Source: Phaeodactylum tricornutum CCAP 1055/1
Taxonomy: Eukaryota > Bacillariophyta > Bacillariophyceae > Surirellales > Neidiaceae
Assembly: GCF_000150955.2 (NCBI RefSeq)
Contig: NC_011689.1
Coordinates: 434,001-498,000 of the forward strand
Length of the DNA: 64,000 nt
Reading direction: 5' to 3'
Positions 1 to 12,600 of the stretch are shown one piece after another. The notes under the pieces were generated by a model. The model was not told the origin of the DNA. It was given only the letters and a program-made list of their open reading frames with translations, and searched no databases. Position 1 is the first letter of the stretch; every line of letters begins with the position of its first letter. The position numbers were made by a program, and so were the translations under genes.

Positions 1-203
1 ACGGTTTCTTGCCGTTCGAGAAAACGCCGTTCGATTAGAGCATCTTGTAGGAGAGATTCTGTCGATACGACACGAAAAAATGTCTCGTGACGTACCAGAG
101 TTCTCCAGCTCATCTCGATAGGAAGGCCTTCCTTGACCAGGCATCTCTACCTATTGGCCACCTCGTCTCACAAAGGCTCCGTTTCATCGCTGACGTTGTC
201 GCA

Positions 204-1022
204 ATGGTGACAATACCGGTATTCGTTGTGCTTATCTTGGTTACCTGGTTGGGCACTTCGGCGGCGTTTACGACTCGAGTGTTACCAACGACTCCCGCTG
301 CAAGTGTTGGTTCTCGCTTCAATCGTAGTACTAGAACTCCCATTCCGAATGCCGACGGAGCTGACGGCTTTCGATCCAACACGGCCTTGCAAGCCTTGAC
401 GATATACGGACACCCGGGTTCCCGATCGCCTTTGGTGAATTGGGCCTGCATCGAGCTCAATGTGGACTATAGTATGGGGGATTTGTCCAACAATCCGCAT
501 CCCTTCCGGCAACTGCCTTGTTTGACGAACGACGACGAAGACGTGGTGGTGTTTGAATCCGGCGCCATTCTGCAGTACCTTTTACGATACTACGGACCTC
601 CCAGTCTGACCAAGGAACAGATTGGTGCCATCATGAGTTGGATAACGTGGGCCAACGCTTCACTGGATCCTATTTGCTTTTTGGAAACACCCGACGGCAA
701 AGTGTACGATACCGGCCTGAAACAGCCCAACCGGAAAATCGATCAACTGAACGAATTGCTGGGCAGGGAAACGTATTTGGTGGAAGGCGCGGGTTTCACG
801 TTGGCGGACGTCGCTGTCTCGAGTTATCTACTGTACGTGCTCCAGTTCTTTCCCAACGTGGATCTGTCGCGGTGGCCGAACCTGGTCCGATACATGACAG
901 ACTGTGCGTCCCGACCCGGTTACGGACAAGCCTTTGGGGAACCAACACAAGCCAGCTTGGTCCAAATGCTCTCGTCTCCGCCACCGTCATCCAAAGATAG
1001 CAAATTGTTTGGTATGTTTTAA
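204..1022 (+). CDS. Glutathione S-transferase-like protein, probably plastid-targeted
   Basis: Encodes 272 residues in one exon. The open frame extends upstream to a GTG at 87, but the only in-frame ATG before the fold is at 204. It starts a hydrophobic signal peptide (residues 2-18) ending in TSAA|F, the diatom plastid junction. The thioredoxin-like half begins near residue 64 (LTIYGHPGSRSP) and carries the glutathione-contact motif ESGAIL near 118. An all-helical C-terminal half follows, with the GST-type stretch FTLADVAVSSYLL. GSTs conjugate or reduce substrates with glutathione; the substrate cannot be read here. The residue after GHPG is Ser-Arg-Ser, compatible with a serine- or cysteine-type active site. 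TGACGT boxes lie at 88-93 and 191-196, just before the start. The fold is well supported; plastid location is inferred. Confidence 0.85.
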   Translation: MVTIPVFVVLILVTWLGTSAAFTTRVLPTTPAASVGSRFNRSTRTPIPNADGADGFRSNTALQALTIYGHPGSRSPLVNWACIELNVDYSMGDLSNNPHPFRQLPCLTNDDEDVVVFESGAILQYLLRYYGPPSLTKEQIGAIMSWITWANASLDPICFLETPDGKVYDTGLKQPNRKIDQLNELLGRETYLVEGAGFTLADVAVSSYLLYVLQFFPNVDLSRWPNLVRYMTDCASRPGYGQAFGEPTQASLVQMLSSPPPSSKDSKLFGMF

Positions 1023-1796
1023 CCGTACGTCACCCAAGAGTATAGCTTGCGAGTCTCGTGTAGGACTTGGTGAAATTGTATCGTAGGTTGATTTGTCGTC
1101 GATTTCCGCTCTGGGTATATTGCGTTGCGCCGTGGATTGGGGGTATGAAGTAGCTCGACTCGACCAGGAAAGATGGATTATGCTACCCACTATTGGAAGT
1201 GACCGAGCAAACTAGGTAGGTAGTAGGGAGGAGGCAGGCATTCCGTGAATGGAACTGTCCATGGAACCAAGGCACGTTCGTGACCTAGATATTTTACGAC
1301 TCCCATCAACGGCTTTTGGCGCCCCGACCGAGTCGGTGCCGTGTCGCGATTCCAGCGACTCCCACGTACTCAACGGATTCCGATCGCCGAGGGAACGGTT
1401 TGGCGCAAACCGTTGCGTTCCATTGCCTCCCTCGGGTCGAATTCTGTATTGTAGGTAGTACCTACCTATTCACTCCTCTGTTGGTCCCATTCACAGTCAA
1501 TTCCTTAGAATACCGTAATAACCAATCGTTGACCCAGTCAAGTTCAAACATAGACAAACCGAAGCGTTGGAAGAGCACAGGAGTGTTCGATTCGGGACAA
1601 GGTGAGTCGAAAGGGAGCAACACTGGGCGAGAAATTGCCACCGAACAACGCCGGACTCGATAGCGTTAACTTTGTTTCGTTCCTGACGAAACCGAGAGAG
1701 AGAGAGAGCAACGATTGTAAACTTTGATCAGAAGGTACTTTAAGTCTATCACGTTGTTTGAATCTAACGTGAATTCATGTTGCAATTCCTGACAGA
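1023..1796. other. Intergenic region between GST-like and flavoprotein genes
   Basis: This 774-bp stretch holds no convincing gene. It has a GTAGGTAG-type repeat around 1213-1226 and again near 1452-1467, the motif TTCACAGTCAA at 1490-1500 about 300 bp before the next start, and a (GA)n run at 1691-1708. It is probably the promoter and 5' UTR of the gene at 1797. Confidence 0.6.
1490..1500 (+). promoter_or_regulatory. TTCACAGTCAA motif upstream of the flavoprotein gene
   Basis: Exact TTCACAGTCAA. The same motif or its complement recurs in other upstream regions of the window (20279, 20346, 62747, and variants at 9525, 29235 and 47507). The function is unknown; a transcription-factor site is an inference from the recurrence. 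Confidence 0.4.
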
Positions 1797-4700
1797 ATGG
1801 CGGGTACACCACGGGGGCGTCGTCCGAAAGATCCGGCGGGGATTCACGCTTCCTCCTGGTCAACCCAGACGTACGACGAGGAAAACCCGCCGCGGATTCC
1901 TCCGGTAGAAACGACTGCCACGTCGTACTTGGACATTTCCCTGCCTGCCTCATCCGATTCCTTTCCGGAACGCGGTGACGAAGACAGCGTCCGGTCCCAG
2001 GCAAGCGTCCTTCGTGTTATCCAAAGCAATCACCGGGCCGTGGACTCCTTATTGGGCATTATGCCTCGTGAACTTACACGCGGTTTACGATTGGACAGCA
2101 GTATGTCCGATCGTCTCGACTCGCCTTGCTCGAGCCCGGAACAGTGGGATTCCTTACAAGAAAGCGGACAGAGTCAAAACACCGTCGCCAGTTTTGTGTC
2201 GCGAATTTCGCAGCCTCTGGTCACCTTACCTTCTCGTTCCTACACGTCTTGCGAACGTACATCGCAGGGCAGACCTTCGCCATCCTCGAAAACTCCACGT
2301 ACCACTGGATGGACAGTCTGGTCGACGCAATTGCCCTCGGCATGGCCTGCCAATTCCCATGCCGTGAGCAATGAAGCATCCGAAACCAGTGCCCTCGAGA
2401 AGGAGTGGAGCTGGCGTACGCACAATCAACTGTGGATGGAAGTCGGTAGTCAACACGAAATCGTTTCGACATCCTGCCGTCGGGACTGCAACGGAAGAAT
2501 TATGCCCGTGGCCGCTCAGTCGCCCCTCACCAAACCCAACGAAATCTTTTTTCGGGATCGTGAGCTTGTCCTCCAGGCGTCCATGGCACAGCGAACCATG
2601 TACGACATTCAGCTGAACAACGAAGTCGGTGTTTTGGGAGGCGCCTGGCGAGGCCTCGTGCGACGTCTGGTTTTGCTCGCACTAGACGACGTCAACGCCT
2701 TGCAGCTGAGTCGGGCCTTGCAACTTCAACTACCCTTCCAGACGGGCTTTGAGGCCTACTTGACCTCGCAAGTCATTGAAGCACTGGACAGAGGCGACCC
2801 TGCCGAAGTTGCCGATGTCCTTAGCGTCGCTTTTCTCAATCGGAACGTTTCGCGCGTTATTATACAGAACTTGGGACCCCGGTACGACTTTTTGTGGCAC
2901 TGGAGCACCGCCATTACTTGGAACCGCGTGTTTGACGCTTGGGGACAGTTCCCGATCGTTGGAATCACGGGTTTTCCCGCCACGGAGAACTTCCCTTCCA
3001 CACGCGATCACGCTCTGGCGTCAATCTTTCGCATACTATTGGGACAAGGTAACTGGGTCACTCGTGTTGTCACGCAAGGTCGGGAAGGACTATTGACGGA
3101 CAACCCCAACAACACGGCGCAGAATCTCGCACCCGAGTCCAACGGCTTTGAACTCGCAAACCGCAACCAGTACGGAACGTACTTTGGACGCGCTAAGACT
3201 AACGAGTTCCGTTTCGCCCATCGACTGCCAACCGACGAATCGATTGTGCGGACGTTTGTCACCAGTCCGATGTCCACAATGACGAACAATGGGGTTGTCC
3301 ACGTACTCCGACAGCTAGCCAAGCACTGGCACAATATGTTGTTTCAAGAGTGGGGCAACTTTGCCCACCAGCGTATGGAGCAGTTAGATCCCTTTGAAAC
3401 ACTACGATTTCACATGCCCCGGGTCCTCCTTTTGCTGTCGAGTTTACGGGGTCGCAACGCGTGGGATGCGCAGGTGCTGGGCCCGGTTGTGCGCAGATTG
3501 CAGGCTTTAAAGCCCGATGTGGATACTTCGGCGGCAGTGAATCTGGTCAAGGAGTTACAGGAAGACGTCGTGGCGACGGTGGCGGGTGGCGTTTCTTCCA
3601 TCAGTGATCCCCTTTGGTCCTGGTTGGAGGCCATTGGAGAATCCTTGAATGTTTTGAAAATTCAAGCTGGAGAAGTCCTCAACATTGTCACTCCCGTCGA
3701 ATTGGGCATTCGCCTTGGCCACGATATTGTCACCCAAGTTAGTTGGAAAGTTCCGTCGGACAGTGTTCTTAAGGCAGCCATATTGAATCATATACGAGGG
3801 CAAGGCACGGGCGCTGTGAACAAAAGGTGTATCCATAGCGCTCTTCAGAAGACGACCCCTCGCGACATGCGCACGTTGATAGAACTTGTGAAGGGTGATC
3901 TCGGCCACCTGACGCCAGCTCAGCTGCTCCTCGGTCGAGTCAAGACTTTGCTTCAGCGAGAGCTTCGTCGTGAGTACTTAAATCACACCATTCGGGAATT
4001 GTCCATGGGACCGCATGTGCAAGGTTCGCCAGAGCCGGACGAGTGGTACTGGTTGGAAGAAAAGCACAATAAATCGCCTCATATCTATCTTGGTCGTATA
4101 CCGGGTGGTGATCTCCATCGATTCCTCCATGTTGCATCAGGCAACGATCGGATACTATCTTTGAACGAAGTGATTGTATATTCCTATATTCCTGTCGCGG
4201 AATCCATTTCGCGGGCCCAAAAGGTACGCCTTTCGAACGAAGTGGGGTAACGCAAGCAATCTTCTAGACTTTACTGACATTCTTGCACTTTTAGGCTTTC
4301 ATGACGATCGAGCTCGAGTACGGCAAGACCTTCTCGTACAGCGCCTTTATGGAGTTTTCATTTCTTCGGACCGCGCTTCAACGGCTTGGTATGTATCCAA
4401 TCTATCTCACTGTCAAGTACAACCGTTTGAGGTCTTATTGTTTGCTCACTAAAATATTTTTCGATCGCTAAACAGTTGTTGTGTCCCAGATGAATTGCGA
4501 AGAACTCGACAATGCTCGATTGAACGTCCTCCGAGAAATACAGCGCTCGAAGCAGATCTTCCTCCGTCCAGAAGATCTCATACCCGGGAACACTTACTAT
4601 ACATATGACCAATCTACAGCTCTGTACATGCCGTTCGTTTGCGACGAGAAGACTTCGGTGTCGAAAGAATTTGTCAAGGCTAAGGTTGTGCGGGCACCGC

Positions 4701-7700
4701 CACAGTCTGTTCTTGTCGTCGGAGGAGGCCCGGCTGGCCTGATTACCACGATCCATTGTGCGGAAGCATGTTTGGCGACCGGGGGGCTTATGAAGCTCCA
4801 GGAGGCTCGCGATGCGTTTGCCAAAGGAGGTTCAACCTTCGAAAGAGCTCAGATCGTTCGACTCGATGCTCGCTGGATATCTATGCTGCGTTACCATCTT
4901 GGAACCATTTTTGAGGACGTCTACATTCCTGCTTCCGGGGAAACCGATGCCCAGTTAGGAAATACACTGTAAGTGAGCATTTTGCTGTCTGCGTTGCTCT
5001 TCTTTTCTGGCTGCAGCTCTCATCACAATACCGGCCCTCGATACAGTCCGACGCAAGGTTTCGTTGAGATTACGATCAAAGATTTGGAAAGTTCCTTGCA
5101 CACTGAAGCCTCTCGTCTTTGGTCTCGCGGGATAATTTACGTTCACACTGATTCCAAGGCCCAATACGACTCCATTTCTAACAGTATGATTAAGCAGGGC
5201 AAAACCCTCAAGGACGGCGATGTTGTTCTACGTCCCGTAGATCCGGATGGTAGAGACTGTTCCGATCTTTACTCATGGAAAGTTGCAAAACTCCTCTACA
5301 CACCGCCACTGGGGATCGACGATTTAAAAGTTGGTCAGGAGTACGGGGTCTGGGTACACCAGTATCAGAAAGTGATTCAGTTTAAACTCATAGGAGTTGA
5401 TCTCGACGCGAAGGTATGCCAAGTAGTAGGGCAACCAACAATGTCTCAAGCTCATATCCGAAATCTAATTTTTTGCGCTCTTCTGTTAGTCTTACAAGTT
5501 CCGCCCCCATGCGAAGGGGATCAGTAACCTGAATGTCAACGCGACGAATCTACCATCTCTTTATCCACTTGGAACGGATACGAAAGCTCATGTAGGCGTC
5601 CAAGATATTCGGTTTCAGTGCATGGAAAAAAGACGTACAGGAGAATTTCTTTTTCAGACCGTACCCATGGCATCTATTCAAGATGCCAAATTTACTCTTG
5701 ATCTCGGAAACACGCATGTCGTCGAAGCCATCGGGTAAGCATTGCCTTTACCATTACGCTCTTCCCTCAACGAACATGTCGTCGGGTTGTGCACTCACTT
5801 TTCCCATTTCTTCCGGTCTCTTAGAAAGCAATACCCATCACCCACGCACATTGGTGTCACCACAAAAGAGCCTTACGGCGTGTGCTGTATGCAAGGATTG
5901 AAAGTGTCCATGGGGATGCACAATTTCGGAGAGAAGCGATGGGGAACCGGTATCTTGGACGACGTACGATCGCAAAATGATCAAAATACGAGAATCGTAG
6001 GCGACTTCACAAAGATGGTCCGAGTTGTGCCTATCGTCCAGCGCATGTATGAGACCATATCCAAAGATGACGATTGGCGAATCCATTTCGACATTCTCGT
6101 GAAGGAAAGCGGTGTCCCAGAACTGGAAAAGGTTCAGTCTATATTCCCCCAGCTGGTGACGGCCTGCAAATGGCTAAGCCAAATGTCAGGAAGTTTTCGC
6201 CGTAAAACTTTGCAAACGCGCTTTTTTGAAACTGGAGACAACTACTACCTCGGGATGGAATTTCCAAGGGAATATGAAAGTTGGAAGAAGGAACTTTCTG
6301 ATCGCTTGGTAGAGCCTCTGGCGTCAAATCGAGAGTACGTATCCAAATCCAGGGCGATCGGTCGTCTCCGTTCTACTTTTGTGCATCACATTGACCGACT
6401 ATGGTATGAGGGGTGCCTCGAGACCATTCGAGCTGGCGATGTGTACAATCCAGGAGCACGCAAGCGCGTTCCCCGCCTCTATCTCATCAATTCATACACA
6501 GCACGCTCCCTGAGTTCCTTGCCAATCGGAGAGAGCTTCCGTCTGGTGGCGGAGCCACAGGCAAAGTACGAAGTCCTGACGAAATCAGTAACGCAGGTTA
6601 TTGTGCGGAGTGTGGAAGGGTATATTTCAAAGTTCCAAAACGATACCAAGGTCTTGCGTGAGGGAAACTTGACCCGGGGTCCAGACGGGAACCAAGAGTC
6701 GAAAGTGGTAAGTGAAATGCTATCGTCCCTTTCCTGATGGAGAAGGTGTGTCCAGTCTACGAAGATCTCACACAGCCCGCGTCGTAGTCCTTGGCAACCT
6801 TCGATGTAGGTCACTACGTCAACCATCGAACCATGCGTATCTTAGACAAGGAGAAGGGCTACATCTTCGCTTTCGTCGGAGACGAGCAAGCCACCCCGCA
6901 TTTTATGCGGTACAGTGGGCTGACAGGCGCGTGCATCAACGCGATGTCTTTCAGCAATTTCATCGCAGACGCATGCCTCGGGATCTCTTTCGAGGTGAGG
7001 GTGCAGCAGTACGCGAAGGAAACGGATTGGTCGAACGGAGAAGTCGTTCAACGAGGAACCGGGGCAAACTACGGGCAGGACGGTTTCTTGCGTCCGGGCT
7101 TTTCCTACCGAGACGGAGTGGACTACTTATACTCAAAAACAGTGGAGTTCGAGGAAACCGGACAAGATTTGGACACATTATTGTCTCGCGACTGGATGGT
7201 TAAGCTCACGGCTTCCCTTGTACCTCGTGGGCTGGAAAATAATCAGGCCTTTCTCGGAAGCTTGCAGCAGCACTGGAATGCGGCGGTGTTTGACAAGTTG
7301 GAGGCTAAAATAGAGTCCGATATCCCAGCCGATGGAAGTGGAGCCAGTATCGTCGATGCCGTTCGGTATAGTCGCAGTATCCTGGCCGAGAAGGATGTCG
7401 TGATGACTGAATACTGTGAACTGTTGCTAGGGCATCTGCAAGTCGATGAGGCGACTAAGAAAGTCCTGGCTGCACAGCATTTCCCCCGTGCTCGTCGACT
7501 TTGTGCTATTCTCAGTCAGTTAACCGAATTCGCCTCCAACGCCTATTTGCACAACGAGCGGGTGAGCTCTGAGCTCTTCAACCAACCGAAACCGGTCGAC
7601 TCCCTGATCGACGACTTCTCTGTGGAAGCCCAGAACTTCGCGAACTCCTTGACCCAGTCAGCAGCTCTTGCATCCGGCGTTCTTGCGTTCCGACTCATCG

Positions 7701-9229
7701 GCAGCAGCCTTGGTAATCTTGTCTCTGCTATATTTGCTGGATTAAACATTGTGATCTCGTTCGGAACCATGGCGAATGTGTCTCGATACAAGATTCGGAA
7801 TGAGGAATCGCGGGTCTTGTTTGCCGACCAGAAATTTTCCCGGGTGCAGTGCGGTGTTTTCGCCTTGATGAGCCGAGACGAGCAAGATTCGACGCCGTTG
7901 GCGAAAAATCCCTTTTTGAATCTTTTGGAGCAACGGGCGAGATCGTTCCGTGACAGCTTGACCTACTACGGGTACAGTAAATCATCTGAATTTGACAATG
8001 CATACGAGCAACTCAAGTCACGTGCGAACGACATAAGCGAGATCCAGAAGTTTCAAGATTTGCTGGTCTCCAAGCTGATCGTGGACACGTATCATGTCAA
8101 TAGCTACGTGCAAGAAAAGCTTGTCGATGTTCTCCGAGTGCTGGACGAAATGAACTTCCTGCTCGAAAGCAGGAGCTCCAAGTCAGGAAACGATGCCAAG
8201 CAGCTATTCGACAGGTTGCTTGCGTACGATCACATGATGGAAGACTCGTTGCAGAGAGGCCCAGTGCGCTTTGGTTTTATCAAACAGCGAAAGTTTTGGC
8301 ATTGGAACATTATCGTAGCTTTCCGGTACTTGTACAGTCTCCTCTGTTGCTCCTCCAGACGCCACTCCATTAAGTTCGCTCCAATTCAAACTGAAACCAG
8401 AGGTATCGTGAAAAGTCTTCACTTTCTATCGAAGGAACACGATTCGAAGGTTTTGCGACGTGAGAGTCGAGACTTTGAGACCTTCTTCTGGGCCACTCGT
8501 GAAAGTGACGTCGCCTCTCTGATTTTCCTGTCTGGTTTCTTCGTCTTCGTCGCCTCGGTCCTTTTCAGCGTAGCGCGAATCTTCGACATTGACTCTCTGG
8601 AAGATGTCGCTTTCTGGGCCAATGCTGTGTCCACAATTGGTGCTGTTTTGGCGGCTCTACATCTTCTTCGCAAGCTTGTCATCCTAATTGGGCTTTGGAC
8701 AATCCTGTGTTCGAAGACGAGTCGTACGGATGGAAAGGATCGCGTCAATATTAGCCGGATCCGTAACGTGACGATGACTCAGATTCTTCTGACCTTGACC
8801 CGTCTAGTAACTACCCTGGCTGCTTCCGCGGCCTTGCCTTGGTCAGTGATCGAGAACGCCTTCCCTGATGCTAGTTCCTTGAGCTCAGATATTCCCGTTT
8901 GGATTGCGTTGGGTGCGGTGTCCATGGCGATTCTGGCAACAGTATTTTTCTTCCTTGTGGAATATGTGGTCCGCTACAATCTCAGCCCGCAGCTTGGACC
9001 CTTTGTCAGCGAGCTTTTCCGCGACGAAATCGAAAGCATACACCAGGACTTGTCGGTGCGTCAAAATGAGATAGACACGAAGATAGTCCAGGACCGTGAA
9101 AACTGGGAGTATGTTGCGAGAGAGTTTCTGCACAAGTACCGCTTCGACACCGTGTTTGCGGCGGATCGGTTCGGTACCATACTCCAGTACATACAATCTG
9201 GAATGAAGCAGCCTGCTGACTCCAAGTGA
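1797..9229 (+). CDS. Giant flavin monooxygenase-like membrane protein, seven exons
   Basis: Exons 1797-4223, 4295-4388, 4476-4968, 5017-5413, 5490-5734, 5825-6707 and 6788-9229 join in frame to 2326 residues. All six introns (71, 87, 48, 76, 90 and 80 nt) have GT-AG ends and matching phases. Residues 1-900 are not recognisable; 1-190 are Ser/Pro-rich and the rest looks helical. A Rossmann dinucleotide-binding start, VLVVGGGPAGL, sits near 919-929. The second flavin motif of aromatic-hydroxylase-like FAD monooxygenases, GDEQATPHF followed by RYSGLTGA, lies at about 1544. One hydrophobic stretch is near 1802-1835. The C-terminal region has about four membrane segments (roughly 2085-2108, 2118-2148, 2170-2192 and 2210-2236) before a charged tail. 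I infer a membrane-bound FAD oxidoreductase. Substrate and pathway are not visible, and the N-terminal 900 residues may form a separate module. The 48-nt third intron is short. The last intron holds coding-like sequence in frame with exon 7 (see findings). Confidence 0.8.
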
Positions 9230-9671
9230 GATATCTTATCCCAAGTCAAATATGAAATGATATTTGTGGTGCTTATTAGAAATTATGGATGTGAGTAACA
9301 AGGTTAACTTAGTTTAGTGTGGGATTTTTTCTTCTATATTCAAGCAACGAGGATGTTACTTTTTTGTGCGATCGCATTGTTCATCCGGTTATCACCTTTT
9401 ATGTTGAAATAAACCGTATTGGTGTGGATCAATTTCCAGGTGTGCGTTACTGTGTCCCATTTCTCTTGCAGAATAGGTTGGTTTTCAACCTCCACTCCAG
9501 AATCCAAGGGGATTCTACTTCGGGTTGACAGTGAAAACTGCAGTTGAGAAGATTCTTTGTAAAATATTTGTGCCTTCACAGTCAGCATTGCTTGCACTAG
9601 TCAGGAGTGGTATTGCGGTAATCAAAATGAGAACGCCAATTGCAGTAGAATTAGTCAAAGTCATACATATT
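9230..9671. other. Convergent intergenic region
   Basis: This 442-bp AT-rich stretch lies between the 3' ends of the flavoprotein (+) and PI4-kinase (-) genes. I see no gene. TTGACAGTGAA, a variant of the recurrent motif in complement, is at 9525-9535. Confidence 0.6.
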
Positions 9672-12600
9672 TCATACCGCAATTCCTTGGGACATGTACT
9701 GATATAGGTCATACTGTCGAGTGCCATACGATGTTGTGGCCTGTTTAATCAAATCGAGGGCAAAGGCAATTGTCTCTCCCTTGCTCAGATTGGTACAGAA
9801 GCGCTCTTTAAGCTTAGCGACAACCTCTACAGTATCTCTGCCTTCAAAGCATTTGAATGTGCTATCCTTGCTCATGATTTCCACAACTGTAAGGAATGTT
9901 TCAGAGTGACACTGCAAAGCCAAAAAACCGCAACAGAACAAAGTGACGAACTCAGAGAAGAGAGGAGACCGTAATCCACCCATCACATCTAGCATTTCTT
10001 CAGTCAACTTGAAAGGCGTGGACATTTCGAGACTGAACGAGCCCCCTGGAGCAGCTCCAAACACAAAGCCAAAGTCGATATGAATCACATGGCCCGCAGT
10101 ATCGAGCAGAATATTACCGTTGTGCCGATCTTTGAACATAAATAAGTATGACATCAACGAATAGGCTGCCAGGCTTCGGACAAAGTTTCGTTGTGCCGAC
10201 TTGAAAGCTCCTCCAGGATTTGCAGTAAATTCTGTCATACGGTGAAGATGCTCTCTCAGTCCTCCTTTTCCGTAACCAGGGCGCTTTTTCAAAGCGTCGA
10301 ATGACATGGCATTTCGGACCATTTCAATGACACCCGTTGTTCGCCCCGTGGCGAGAATGCGATAAGGATTTACCCACAACTCCAATCCAGCAAGTTCAAA
10401 TGCTTCCTGACACAATTCAATGAGCTGCATAACGAAAGCTTCTTGGCGGAGATCGTCGTTCGACTTGACGATTACTCCGACTAAATCCCACCCTGGAAGT
10501 GATCCCTGAGGACTGGTTGCAGATATTCGTGATTTCTTTTCAGCCCATCGCTCCCCGAAAGCAAAGCGTCCCCAAAAATCCGAATTTTCGATTAGCTTGT
10601 CAACATTTGCGACGTCCAGCAACACAGAGTGTCGAACAAATTGAATATCCTTCTTTACCAATTCGAGTAGCTCTCCATTGGTAACCATGCCTCCCTTCCA
10701 CAGAGTCAATGCCTGAAGAACAGCAGGAGGTAGTGGGCCACATCCAGCCAAACGTGGATCTACGTCACCGGCATCGATTGTAGGTGTTTCACTGAGATCC
10801 CGTGGGGAGCTAAAGTCTTTTTCAGGGGAGCGATCTGAGAAAGTTCGGTTTAAAGAAGCATGCTGTAAAACCTTCGCTGCATCTGCTGCACTAAGCTGCC
10901 CCTGCGCAACGCGATTCTGAATGAGATGTAAGCGAATAGATTCCATTGCCTCGTCTTCTTCGCTCGGCTGACAACGCATAGCCTCCTCGTCTGAGCTTTT
11001 TGGGCTTAAAGCGATGAGCCCAAGTGAAGCGAGCTTCTGCCGAGTGCTCTCAAGTTCGACGTAAGTGGCATCTACAACTTGATCTTCGTGTTTCAAATCC
11101 TCCGTTTTCTCCAACAGTAGCTCTGTCGCCCGTTGTCGTTCTAATTCCTGAAGACTTCGTTGAACGGAATCGGCTGTTCCAGCAGCTATAGTATTGCCTT
11201 GGAAGCCCCGCATCATGATAACGTTCAGTACTTCTCGACGCACGTCCCCAGTAGGAGCGAGAGTATTCGATAAATCGACCCTGTTGATCCCGTACTGCAT
11301 TTTCCCTAGAGCCGACATTCTTGATCTCCTCCGATTCACAAGAGGCGAACTGGTTGGTGGCGAGGGTTTATCGTCCAACGTCGAAGTTTTTTCTGCGTTG
11401 GAACTAAGGGTGGATTCTGGACCATCTACTCTGCGATGGTCGGAAGCAGGATCGTTCCATTTTGCAGAATTGTGTTCTACGCTTTCCACAGTAACGTCGT
11501 TGTCACCATTCGCGTTAAGATTTGGTTCAATCGCCGCTTCTTTGGTAAACTCCTCTGCAGTAGCGGTCGAGTTTACTTCTGCTACGTTGAGATCAGGCAA
11601 TCCAACTTCGTTCATCTGCTGTACAATAACGCTAGCCACTAGATCCTCGACATCTTGTCTCGGAGTCAATGACACTTCTGCAGCGTTACCGGCGATCCCG
11701 AAACGTTTCAAAGCAGTAGCTGCAACGAGAAATACACGGTGGTTAGACCGATCATTGCCGACAAACACTTGCTTTGGTATCTACGAATTTGTCTTGAAAG
11801 ACTTACGTTTCGGAGACCGTTTCGAATCGTCAGAGGCTTCGACACTTAATAAAGCATCCCGGTCCGACTCGTTGAGAGATTGAGACAAGAATTTGGAAGC
11901 AACTTCATCTTTGGACTCCTGAGGTTGTGGCTCGTCCGCAACCTTTCCATCAGGGACATCAGGTAAGTCTGCTTCGGCGGGAAACTCCATGACTTGCGCA
12001 CTTTCTTCCAAGTACTCGCTCCCTGCATGCGACTCGCTGGCTATTGGATCCAATGGCATCTCCTCAACGGACACAATTGGACTAGAGGATTGGTTTTCTT
12101 GGTCTTCTTCGGCTATCATCGCACCTCCATCAATGACTTCCATTAGGAGTAGTATTGGCGTCCGTTCTTTACTCCGGAAAACGTGTCCTTCTGTTCTGGG
12201 CACCCGCACGACGCGCACTAAGTTATCGGTGCGATTCTCTCGCAAAGCATTCAAAGGATCACCCCCCATTGTTCCGGATGTATTTAACATCCCCAGCTCC
12301 TCCTCCAAGGCTGCGTGTCTTTTATCGATCTCCAAAAAGCGCAACTTTTCTGCCACATCACACAGTCGCTTGGTAAAATTCAAATGCGCCGAGAAGTACT
12401 CAGCATGCTTGGCAATTTGGAGTTTGTGCGAGGCGGCTTGCGACGGATCGTTGTCACAGGCGTTGCAATTGATGTCCACATTGGCACGTCGTCGTGACCA
12501 CAAACTGTTCCGAGCTGATCGAGTCATTTGCCACGGCGAGTTTCGGCGCAGAGCTTGCAGATCCTTCATGACGAGAGACAAAAGATCGAGTTGATGCGCC

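Noticed and set aside
11194-11883. 229-codon open frame antisense to PI4-kinase
   Set aside because: It mirrors a conserved kinase gene on the other strand; composition follows the antisense codons.
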